64,000 nucleotides of DNA from NCBI GenBank assembly GCA_030374805.1, contig JARGSG010000246.1:94233-158232 (forward strand), in the 5' to 3' direction. The stretch's first letter is position 1; each line of letters starts with the position of its first letter. Positions 43,601-53,623 of this stretch are shown in pieces. Both the position numbers and the translations under genes were made by a program. This stretch comes from Gracilaria gracilis. Taxonomy: Eukaryota; Rhodophyta; Florideophyceae; Gracilariales; Gracilariaceae. The notes beneath the pieces are model-generated. The model did not search any database. It worked only from the letters and a program-made list of their open reading frames with translations, and was not told the origin of the DNA.

Positions 43601-46500
43601 ACTCTTGGTACGACCTTTGCGCAGGTCGGATCCTGTTTGTTTCATCTTATGTACAGGCCGATAGAAAATTTGGCACCTTTAAGGTCCGATTCACCCAATT
43701 AGTTCAGGTTTCCATTGTCCACAAACGGATCATACAGTTTTCACTTTGGTTTGAACCTTGAAGAGGTGTCAACAAAACCCTTTGGTGAAATGACAGACCC
43801 TCCTCTCCATTCCTTAGACCAGCGTATCGCGATGGTTCGGGGATTTCAATGATGGGAGTAATGGAGCGAACCAATTGCTGTCACCTCCCATTTCGGTCGT
43901 TTCTGTTATCGACCAACAGGTTTCCCTTCTATCTAAGACCTTCATGGTAAATTGAAAGGCCCATATGAAAGGTTCAGTACACTACCAGGCTTCCACACGG
44001 TTAATCAATTGGTCCAGACGAGCACCTTTTTGGTGTTCTATATCCAATACCAACACGTTGCGTTTCGAAGATCTACCTTGAGTTTGCATCACGAAACCCA
44101 TTTGGTAAGCTCAGGACACCACCAGGTTCACAAAAAGTTGACCAACTGGTTCTAAAGACCGTAGAGGTACGCCATTCGATTTCTGTTCTGCAAGACGGAT
44201 TATTGTAGATAGACCCATGCGCTTTGGCGATAGACCCAGTGTGTTGCTTGCAATGTGGCTTTAGTTTCCAATGAGGTCCAGCTCTCCATGCCACATTGAA
44301 GCCTTTGACCCACCGTTCGGTTGCACTAGTACCCTGGAGAAGGTGCACTCGTATGTCTGTTGGGTTTCGGCACCCTCTTCATCGGGGCTCAATAATCCCA
44401 TTCTCCTGGCGGGCATACGTCCTCAACGGGTGCCGGTATCCTTCCAAAGCGGTTTCGTTGCTCCCCAAATGGATTCGACTCTGACCGTCAAAGTAAGACT
44501 CCAAATGGACACCCTAAACGGCTGGGAACGCCAACCTGTTGGTTCTCAAGCGTCCCTACCGATATGGTGTCTCTTCCAGCTGGTGGTAGTCCAACCCGTT
44601 CTGGTCATCATCGTACCATTGCTACGAAACCATTTGGTGGGAGCCACAATAGAACCTCCAAGGTATTCCACCATCACTTCGTCACATCCTCCAGGTTATT
44701 CTCATCTTCCACTTCTCTCTGCCACAACCTGTTTAGTTAGCATACCATCTGGACTTCCAACCCATTTGGAATTTACCGCGTAGTTGCGAAGCCTCTGTGG
44801 TTATTGGAGGCAGGTTATCTGTGCTTTCCAATTGGTTCTTGCCATTTAGATCACCTCTCGACGCTTGGTTTGCTTCTCTACTTGCCTACGGGAGCAAGCT
44901 TTTGAAACTTTCTGGACGTCCCTTCTTGGTCGAGCAACCTGTTGGCGTGGTTACCATACGTTCTTCGACCTCCACATGGTGTAAACCAAACCTTTTGGTA
45001 CGACCAGAGGGAGCTACGGTCGCCCAACCTACTGGATGGCTTTCCATACGGCTTCTGAACTCCAACTGGTATCAACTAAACCGATTGGCAATAACGGAGA
45101 AGTCTACGGACATTCCTCCCCCTTCCTTAGACCAGCGTACCACGACGGTCCGAGGATTCTACCGATAATCGTAGTTGATCAAACCAATTGGGGTTACTGC
45201 GCTCCTCCTTTCTCTGCTCTCCATTTGGTCACCGGCCTTTCCATAGCCACCACCAGTTGGTTTCGAACCATTGCGGAAAGCGCATGATAGACGCCAGTCT
45301 GCGCTGCTGACCGTGCGCAGCACCATTATGGTTACTTCACTCGCTACGCGCTCCAGCGCACCATCCAGCAATGTATCCAGTTGGTTGTGCATTGCCTCTG
45401 GAGCCATATGCGGGCGCGCGCGCCGCATTGACCAAGAGGTTACTTGCAAGGCGAATCAAAATTTCCGCCGCCGAAATTACCCCTTCAAATGGTACCGAAA
45501 ACGGCGAAAACTCTTTTGGCCTGTATCTCGAGAACCAAGCGGTTTGAGAGGCTGAGAATGGCCGATTTGGGCTCCCGGCGCGGTCGAAATACTTAGATTT
45601 TTTTTAACTCGCCGGCGCCCGAGCACTACCCACAATATTGTAAACCAAATCGGTTACTCGCCCACGGCGCACGAATCCAATCGGCCGCCAACCTCCGCAG
45701 TCGAAAAACACAATTTTTTTACTTGTATCTTTCGACAACGCGCTTGCGCCACACGCGCGTCCACCCTTGACGGTTCGCCCGTGTTGGGCGCGTGTCCAGT
45801 GGGTTTTGAGAGTACCCATTTGGTTCCGGCGTAAAGCGCACCGGTGGGTTCGATGATCAAGCAGACCCAACGGCAGGCGGGCATGGGGATCGATTGTACC
45901 AAATGGTTGCGAGCGTGCGAAGACCTCCTCGGGGCGCGTTCCGCGTGGTTTATCGATATTACCATATGGATGGCAGCCAGTTACCAAACGGTTGCGAGCG
46001 TGCAAAGACCTCTCTGCGACGCGTTCCGCATGGTCAACCACCACAGTTACCACCTTAAAGGTACGTTCACGCTTTCTCTCCCTCCGGATTATGGGCGAAC
46101 TCACTTGGTCCTCTTCCTTCTCTCCTTTTGGTTCGTTCATCAGCTACCAATCGGATATTTCGCGAGTTGCCAATTGGTTGTTAGTAGTTCATTGCTTCCA
46201 TTTGGTTAGTAGTTCTTACCTAGCAGGGGATAACGCGTTCTCCCCAGCTTCTCTCGTTCCCTTCACCATTGTGGCTTGGAGGGTTACCCAGATGTTAAAG
46301 TGTCGCCTGTGCCTCACGACGCGCATTAGACCCTTGCGCGCGTGTTCCCATTCGTACCAGCTGGCTCAGTATCGGAAACCTTTTGGGGTGCATCTAAGAC
46401 CATTTGGAGATTCCACAAGATGTCAGGGGTACCGCCTGGCAATTTCCTTATAGGCTAAATTATCCAAAGCAGTACCCACCTTGATATTTATGGCTTCAAC
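40652..46500 (-). mobile_element. Gutted gypsy-related element interior
   Basis: Follows a diverged gypsy-type LTR. No gag or pol is left. The polypurine 17-mer (45115-45131) and the conserved block (45436-45667) occur in the same order as in the intact element. The rest has no long credible frame but is unusually dense in CC-N4-GG words such as CCATTTGG and CCAATTGG. The right LTR was not found, so the right edge is approximate. Confidence 0.55.
45436..45667. repeat. Conserved non-coding block, copy 2
   Basis: Partner of 32214-32440; spacers have diverged but the short conserved words keep order and distance. Confidence 0.7.
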
Positions 46501-46810
46501 TTCATGGCACTTGGACTCCCGTATCAGCAGGCGGCCACGTAACGGAGCGTCGTTGTTCTCGGAATGCTAGTTCAGTATGCTAGATCGCTAGTTGTGAAAA
46601 TAGAAGTCCAAAAAAACTAGCATTTTTGCAGTTTGCGCTAGTTGGCAAGGCAAATTTTTTTTTTTGGAAATTACGTTTCCGTTCAGTGCAGTTCCAACTT
46701 CACCTACAGGAGTTGAAGGCTAGTTTGCGTTTCTTCTGCCACTCGTAATTACATTCCCCACACTCGTCCAAAACACTCTAAGAAACTACGAACCCACCAT
46801 TAGCGCTCCC

Positions 46811-47764
46811 TCATTCCAACCCTGCATTCGGATCCTGACTCTCAGTTTCCCTAAATGTCAAGTTAAAGAACTCCAACGGAACACTCTCTCCATTCTCGTA
46901 CACCCTCCTAGCCCCAAACCGGCTTCCAAATCCTCCCAGCCTCTTCTCCTCCTGCTCCTCCAGTATGCGCTCCGCCGTTCGAACAGCCGCCGCCGCACTA
47001 CCAAACCCAACTAGTGGCGCCCCACCCGGCAGCTGCCGCGGCACAAACACCTCTCCATCCTCGTCCGCCATCACCCCACCCTTTTGCCTCTTCCTCAGCC
47101 GACTCCCCCCAACCTCCCCTCCATTCCCTTCTTCGCTCCTCCCCCTCACACACCCACTTCCACCACGAGAGCCAGGCGTCACCAGTGACCCTTTCTCTCT
47201 TCCCGGCTCCCTTCCAACGCCTTCTTCCCTCACCAGCTCCTTCACCTCCAACAACAATTGGCACGCCTTCCCCACCTGTCCCACTTGCACCTCCAACACC
47301 TCCACACGTCCCCTCAGCCCCATATTCTCCCTTCTAAGCGTCACCAGCTCCCTCCCAACGCACTCTACCATCTCACTCACATGCCTTCCAGTCCCCATTC
47401 CAGCCAACTTCATCCTTGTCCGAATCGTCGAAATCAAATCCATTGGCACCCCAATCTCCGACACACTCAGCACCACCCCTCCCATCTCACCAACCATCTC
47501 AGAAAGCCAGTCGTCCAAATGCTCCTTCAGATCTCCTCCAAGCCTCCTCAACCGCACCTCCATCTCCGCCGTAAACCATCTCTCCGGTCCCCCATCCCCT
47601 CCACCCCCATCACCCCCACCTCCCTCTCCATCCCCACTTTCCTCCTTCTCCCCCATGCAAACCTTGTCCCCACCCTCCTCCTTCCTTCCCGGTGGCATCT
47701 CTGGTACCTTCGTCCGGTGAAGCAGAGCCACTAGCTCCTCGTCCTTGACGTACCCATTCGACAT
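46811..47764 (-). CDS. Acidic/coiled-coil protein of unknown family (317 residues)
   Basis: ATG at 47764 is the first ATG; the open frame extends to 48028 without another. Residues 45-70 are a Gly/Asp/Glu-rich linker, about 75-200 are heptad-like with leucines (coiled coil likely), about 225-260 hold a basic KRQKGG stretch that could be a nuclear signal. No zinc knuckle. It lies in a block with other decayed element-like ORFs, so it may be a Gag-like structural protein of an unrecognised element; this is inference only. Confidence 0.45.
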   Translation of the reverse strand: MSNGYVKDEELVALLHRTKVPEMPPGRKEEGGDKVCMGEKEESGDGEGGGGDGGGGDGGPERWFTAEMEVRLRRLGGDLKEHLDDWLSEMVGEMGGVVLSVSEIGVPMDLISTIRTRMKLAGMGTGRHVSEMVECVGRELVTLRRENMGLRGRVEVLEVQVGQVGKACQLLLEVKELVREEGVGREPGREKGSLVTPGSRGGSGCVRGRSEEGNGGEVGGSRLRKRQKGGVMADEDGEVFVPRQLPGGAPLVGFGSAAAAVRTAERILEEQEEKRLGGFGSRFGARRVYENGESVPLEFFNLTFRETESQDPNAGLE

Positions 47765-48329
47765 CGCAGAAATAAACGGCGGTTCACGATAACGAAGATA
47801 GATAAGAACAAGCGATATGAAACCAACAGTTGCAGCACTCCCCCCCACTCCGCACACACGTGGCACTGTAGGCCACACACCCACTTGCGCTGCACAACCC
47901 TTTTTACCCCATTCACATCCACTCCTATTTCCCGCCATTCCACACAAATTCCATTTTTTCCTTAGAAATCTCCACATTCTCCCAACCTCGGTCCATACCA
48001 AATCCCAATGAAACCCCTGATGCACCACCTCTCAAGTACCAACGGTACCATAAACTCTTACTTTCTATGCTTTATTTCACTGCATATCTTCTCATAAACA
48101 CACTCTTCGACCCTACCTCCTCTACAGCCCTGCTGCCCATTTCTTTCCATAACCGAATCATACAAATCCCCTTATCCCCTGGAACACTTTTTTCCATGAC
48201 CAAAACCACACCCCAGTCGTGTACTTAAAGCTTTCCCCACTCCTTAGAATGTACACCACTTTTCTTTCACACCTACCAGCACCCGACACCTTCCAACAGC
48301 CCATACCTTCAATCAAACAAACTCTTCGC

Positions 48330-49160
48330 AATGAGCTTCCATTAATCTCCCCTCCGTTCTACAATCATCCCAGCTGTTGTCGTAGGTAGAGGCTGTCTTG
48401 GCACAATGCTTTACAACAATGGTTCCCCTCGAGACACCTTTCTCTCCATCGAAGACTTCATTTCCGCAGATTGCCTTCCCCAAGGTCCAATCTTCTTCTG
48501 TGGCAGGAACGACCTTTTCGAAAAAGTAATTCTATCTTGTCCAGCATCACGAGCAGAAGACTAGGTCTTCATCCAGAATGGTCACATTCTTCCCATCCTT
48601 TCCCAACACGGAATTGAGCACTGCACACGAGCCGCTCTTTACATCGCCGTTCCCACTGTCGGCGCCTCCTCACAAGATGGTGTCACGCCTCTCTATCCCA
48701 ATGGCCTAACCATAGCCACCGGAATGTGGGCTCTGGCAATAGCCGAACGCCTCTGGGCCTCAGGTCTCACTTGCAGTATCGTCGACGAAAACACCTTTTC
48801 CAAGTCTTGTTACCAAAATCTCGTTTGGATCTCTTCCTTCAATCTCGTCTGTTCTTCATTTGGATTCGTTACCATGCATGAAGTGGCTACCAAGTACAAA
48901 CTATTGTCTCAACTATAATTAAGGAGCTTCTAGGGATAGTCACCTTCAACACAGGTCTCTCCTTCAATATTCCTTCTACAGTGGAATCACTTCTGGAATA
49001 CGGTAGCACCCTTAGTTCCTTCCCAGCCTCTTTCACGGGGTATGAATCCAGAAATGCTTACTTCTATCTCACCTCTGCAGACAAAAAACTATCCGGAAGG
49101 CAGGAACCTGCCCCTTTCCACACCAACTATGTCAATGTTCTTAGACATCACATTCTCTAG
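48330..49160 (+). pseudogene. Ketopantoate-reductase-like Rossmann protein, decayed
   Basis: Plus-strand sequence from about 48370 reads as a VVVGRG.LGT dinucleotide-binding loop followed by the marks of a plant/algal KPR-like (6-phosphogluconate-dehydrogenase C-terminal-like) family: SRAED.VF.QNG, DGVTP..P.GL..ATG and LVWIS.F.LV. A TAG at 48562-48564 replaces a residue that I remember as Leu in the family (EDLVFFQNG), and a one-base frame change near 48905-48920 separates the last 80 residues, which end with a P.HT-type motif at about 49125. Host-type gene fragment in opposite orientation to its neighbours. Confidence 0.6.
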
Positions 49161-49323
49161 TAAGTAGAACAAATTGTAAACCTCGTACTCGTTGCAAGTA
49201 CACACACAACCCGTTTTTGTTCTCCAATTTTTTTTAAGTTGCCGCTGAAACAAATCACCTGCTCACTTTTTATGTCAAGTCTCTATCCCAAAGAAACACA
49301 ACAGTATAAGTGCTACATTATAC

Positions 49324-52300
49324 CTACTCATCGCCGTCATCCATTATCATCTGTCCTTCCTCGTAATCAAGATCTGTGTTCTCAGCAGGGCCACCTGACA
49401 TCTCTTCATCTTCCTCTTCGTACTCGTCCTCTCCCTCTTCTCTATCTTCCATTTCACTCTCTTCCTCCAAACCATCATCATCGTTCAACTGGTCATTTGG
49501 GTCTTCTTCTAGCCCAAAGTCCTCATCTGCGAACTTTGACCGAAACGCTGGCTCCCTGTGCACCGCGTCAGGGAGCTTGTATCCTTCAGGTACAGAGTAC
49601 ATGTGATACATCAGGCAATTCTCTTACACCAACACATCCATGTACCCAGCTCCCGCATGAAACACATCCCCTCTTCCAATAAACACAGAGTAAGGCGGAA
49701 CCTTGAACTTTTCCACAACCATTGTACGTGATAACCTCCTCAAACTCTTGTCATGCGTCACATACATATTGTGTGACCTCTCACAAACCCATATCATAAA
49801 TGAACTCCCCCCAGAGCCCATCACGAAGAACCCCGGAATATCTTCGTTATCCTTCTCCACATTCGTCAACCCTCGAAAATCAGTGTGCAACACCTGCCTT
49901 GGGCATCCCTCCCCCGTACACAACACACGCCCTCCGGTCTGCGGCGCATACATCCTTTTCTTCGCCTTGCTGTTGTTACAAAGCCGAAGAGCCGATGCAA
50001 TTTGCCCAAACTTCGCCTCCAACAAGGCCCGCCTTCTCACCATCATCTCATTTTTCTCATCAGATTCCATGCAATTCACAATCCCCTTCTTGGTCGTAAT
50101 ATATCGTCCAATTCCCTGCATCCTGTCCCCAGCATCCTTTCCTTCCCCCACGTTGATGATAGGATTCCATTTCGTTCGGTTCTCTTCAAGCTTCAAGTCT
50201 GGCTGCTCCTTGAAGTCCTTCTCAAAAACCTCCAGCAACCCTTCTTTCACATCTTTATCCACCACCACGCCCTTCTTCTTCACCTCCTCTTACATACATT
50301 CATCAGTTCCGAAGTGTTCCAAAACACAGAAACCCCTTTCCATCAATTCCATTCTCTTCGTCGCAAAGTACTCTCGAGCGAGGTCATCCCTCTCCATTGC
50401 CGCCATCCAAAGAGCTCCTTCCTCCCCTCTCGGCTTTCCATTCAACGGAAGCTTCACCCCAAGAACTGGTTCTTTCATGCTATCCAGCTCCTTGTGCACA
50501 TTCCGAACGGCATGCCAGTACACCGCGTGATGGGCCGCTCTCAAATCCGCCACCCCCAAACACCCTGCCCTGTGCTCTTTTCGCAAATGAATCATCTCCT
50601 TCCACGGGTGCTGATGTTTCGTGGCATTCTTCCCTCCCGGCCACTCACTCGGTAGCGCATTCACGAGACTCGTCCATGACATATCCGATCCACCAGCCCA
50701 CTCACTTGCCTTATTCATCCCTTTTGGTGGTATCTCGGGATTCTTATCTTCAAATCCACGCATCGTTCCTTCCTCCACCCCTTCTTCCTCGTCCTGAACG
50801 AACCTACTATCGTTCTCACTGCCACCACTTTCATCCTCGCTCGACGACACCAAATTTATTTTCTGTTCTTTGAAGAACTTCTTCAATGCCAGCTTCGTCA
50901 TATTCCTGAATAAAGTAACAACCTCCATTGATATATCTCCAGAGGGGGTCTTCACGGTGCCGTTTTTCATCCTCTTCGGAGCAGGTTGGATTTCTACCTC
51001 ATCCTCATCGTCAGTAAGATCAATTAACCTCCTCTTCTTCTTGTTCTTCTCGCTCCCAGCCTTGCTACCCCAATCCTCTTTCAGCCGGCCCGGACCAATC
51101 TTTTTCCGTGTGCTCCGCCTCAACCCTGATGGCTCTGCTTCAGGGTCTTCCCCCTGCATGGAAGCTTCCGACAACATGGGAGCTTCTTCTGCCTCATTAG
51201 GTGCTTCGGTTGATGTACCATCACCTACGCCCACCACTTCAACCACCTCCTCCCCCACCTCCTTCACCTCCTCTGAAGTTTGAAGCGATACTTTGAAAAC
51301 TTCTTGAAGCTTGTTACCCGCGGTCTTCACCCTTCTAGACACCATTCCGTCCGATAAACGGCTCGCACCACCAAGTTCTATTTTTGCTGTCCGCATACCG
51401 AGATATTCCATCACAGACACATTTTTTCCTCCTAAGTTGAATACTGTCTGCAATACTTCTTCAACACTAATCTTCTTCTTCCCAGTGAGATTGCATAGGT
51501 TGTACATACCTATGGCGCATTGAAAGAAGTGCTTCCTCATGTCTTCAAAACGACCGGTTCTCGTAGAAGAAGACAACCTCAGTTCCACATGCCATTGCAA
51601 GCAACGTACGAAAAATCGAAACTGCCCATCGGTGAGACCCATCAGGAGGTCACTCGAGACATGCGTCAACGTCAGGGCTGGACCCTCCTCACACACCTTC
51701 TCAAAGAACTTCAAAAGCCCCTCACATTCCACAAACTTCAGAACCAATGTCGCATAGCGAGTCAAGTGATCCACGCTGTAGTCTCCGATAGCCTCACTTC
51801 TCTTCAAAGCACCAGCTAACTGCTTCTAAGCAATGGCCTTCACATCCACATGTGACTCATCCACGACGTTCTGCACGAAAGATACCGTGCTATGAATTTT
51901 GTCTGCAAACGACATCTTGAGCACATTCGAACTCATCTCGTTCAGAAGATTGCCGAGTTCTAGTACTTCGTTCATTTTCATGGCCTTCCCATCCTTTCTT
52001 CCCTACAGCACAACATCCAAAGAACGGACTATATCCACCCACTTCCCGCCTCCCCCATCCAAGTCTCGTAGCACAAGAATTCGGTGATATCCGTCTATAA
52101 GGGTTACTGGCACAACAATTCTCCCATCAACAACTATTTCATTCACATCATACTCCCCTAGAGATGCCACAGCAATCAAACCTACAGACGGAAGCCACCC
52201 AAAGTTGCGACATTTCATCATCGTCGCCTCCTTGTGTCCCAGATTCACACTTCGTACTGTCTTCTTCGGGATTTCAATCATTTCGATATCCATCGTCAAT

Positions 52301-52650
52301 CTGCGCTGAACATATTCGGCGACGGAAATCTTCTGGAGAGACAGGATGTTGTCAACCTCCCCCGACGGAACACTGTCTCCTTCATCGAACAAGTCCTCCT
52401 CCGGGTCAGTAAGTGGAGCCTTACTCGTCTGAAAGATCTCCACAATATCGTCGTCGGAGTCCTCTATGATGTTGGCGCTCGCTCCCACGGGCTTCTTCAT
52501 CCGGTGAGAAGAGTTTCCTGGAGTTTTGGAAGCTTCCTCAGCAGGTTTCTCGATCTCCAGAGCAACCACTTTCTCAGGCTGAGATGTAGAAGACTTGGCA
52601 GCCCCAGAATATGGAGTAGGACTTTGCGGAATCTCGATTGGGGCCATCAT
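49324..52650 (-). pseudogene. ParB-like / 2OG-Fe(II) oxygenase long frame with four in-frame stops
   Basis: A single frame of 1109 codons without any frameshift but with stops TAG 52003-52005, TAG 51826-51828, TAA 50290-50292 and TAA 49624-49626. First segment: acidic N-terminus, then a ParB/sulfiredoxin-like domain (EIPKK lead, LIDGYHR core at about residues 185-192). Middle: helical region, then Glu/Asp- and Lys-rich disordered stretch with RLIDLTDDEDE. Last third: a 2OG-Fe(II) oxygenase-like double-stranded beta-helix with HxD (LHTDF, about 49911-49917) and the distal His in GRGDVFHAG (about 49657-49660), continuing past the last stop as YHMY..PEGY. Such oxygenases (TET/JBP/AlkB-like and others) hydroxylate bases or proteins; the exact subfamily is not recognised. 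Confidence 0.55.
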
Positions 52651-52748
52651 CGACCATCCATTACGTCGTTGGATGACAAAATGGCTTTCCGAAGTTGTGA
52701 GGAGGAGATGCAGAAGTACTTTCGCTCCTACAATTGCGGGTTTGAGAT

Positions 52749-53623
52749 ATGGTAGAGATGGACGAGACGTTGCGCAGAGATGGTGTGTCTCCGTTAGGAA
52801 GGGTTCAACTTGTTCTCATGGACAACATGCGAAGGAACAAGAACCTAAGCAACAGCTGGTACGATGTCCTGAGCCCTCAGGACATGAAGAAGGAAACAAA
52901 GCTTCTATCAAGACTGCTACGTCCTGGGCGCCATTTAGTTATTTTAGTGCTTTCGAGCATGTCCAGGAATGGAGAGATGTACTTTCTGCCATTGGGGCAA
53001 AAGACAAAAACGGAGTACCAAGGCATTCCTTTGTTGTGGACTAGGTCCCAATGCACTGTGTACGGTCGCAAGGCAACCCGATGCATAACCCTGGACGTAG
53101 GTCGTGCTTCCTTTTCCCTGCAATGGAGTATGCTGCACATGGAGTTCGAAATGGTCTCAGCTACGCGCAGCAGCATGTGGTGGTGAACTATGAGAACTTC
53201 AACTTCGTGTAGTCGAGGTACCCGGGGTACCACAGTGTCATTGACCAGGTACCCCCCATGTCTCATGGGGAGATTCTTCAGTGGAAGAGAAAGAACAACG
53301 TGGGGGCTACGTTTTACAAAAGGTGAGGTCCGAACAGAAACCTCGGGCATTGTTGAAGGACCCAATCAGTCGGTTTTATTGTGATCGACTTGTTTGCGGG
53401 GACGTTTTCGACAGCAATGGCATGCATGGAGTTACAACAGCATCGTAGGTTCATCGGGTGTGACCCGGACCCTGACTGCTTTGCCCATGCTAGGCACGCC
53501 GCAATTATTCAATTCGCATTGTGCGTGCGGGAAAATGAGACGGATATCGAGGTAACGCAGGAAGTTCGGAATGCTATGATTAGGGTGTTGAACTTATTTC
53601 CGAAGTGGAATGTCCGCCCATAG
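52749..53623 (+). pseudogene. Beta-class DNA (N4/N6) methyltransferase remnant
   Basis: The first frame (52749-53186) has VQLVLMDNMR, where beta-class amino-methyltransferases have the DPPY box, followed by LLRPGRHLVIL (the usual L+PGG.. strand). After stops and at least two frame changes, KPRALL..PISRF (about 53340-53375) and the AdoMet-binding motif VIDLFAGT.STA (53378-53420) appear, ending RRFIGCDPDP. The order catalytic box, then target region, then AdoMet motif is that of beta-class N4C/N6A enzymes. The catalytic box is altered (DNMR). It lies divergently from the ParB-like/oxygenase frame, 100 bp apart. Confidence 0.5.

Noticed and set aside
46965-47720. 251-residue plus-strand Ser/Pro/Thr-rich ORF
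   Set aside because: Shadow of the minus-strand coiled-coil ORF, whose composition and start codon are more protein-like.
49324-52650. Genuine reassignment of UAA/UAG to an amino acid
   Set aside because: Neighbouring intact genes terminate with UAA and UAG, Gln is encoded normally, and a TAG in the adjacent KPR-like gene replaces an expected Leu.
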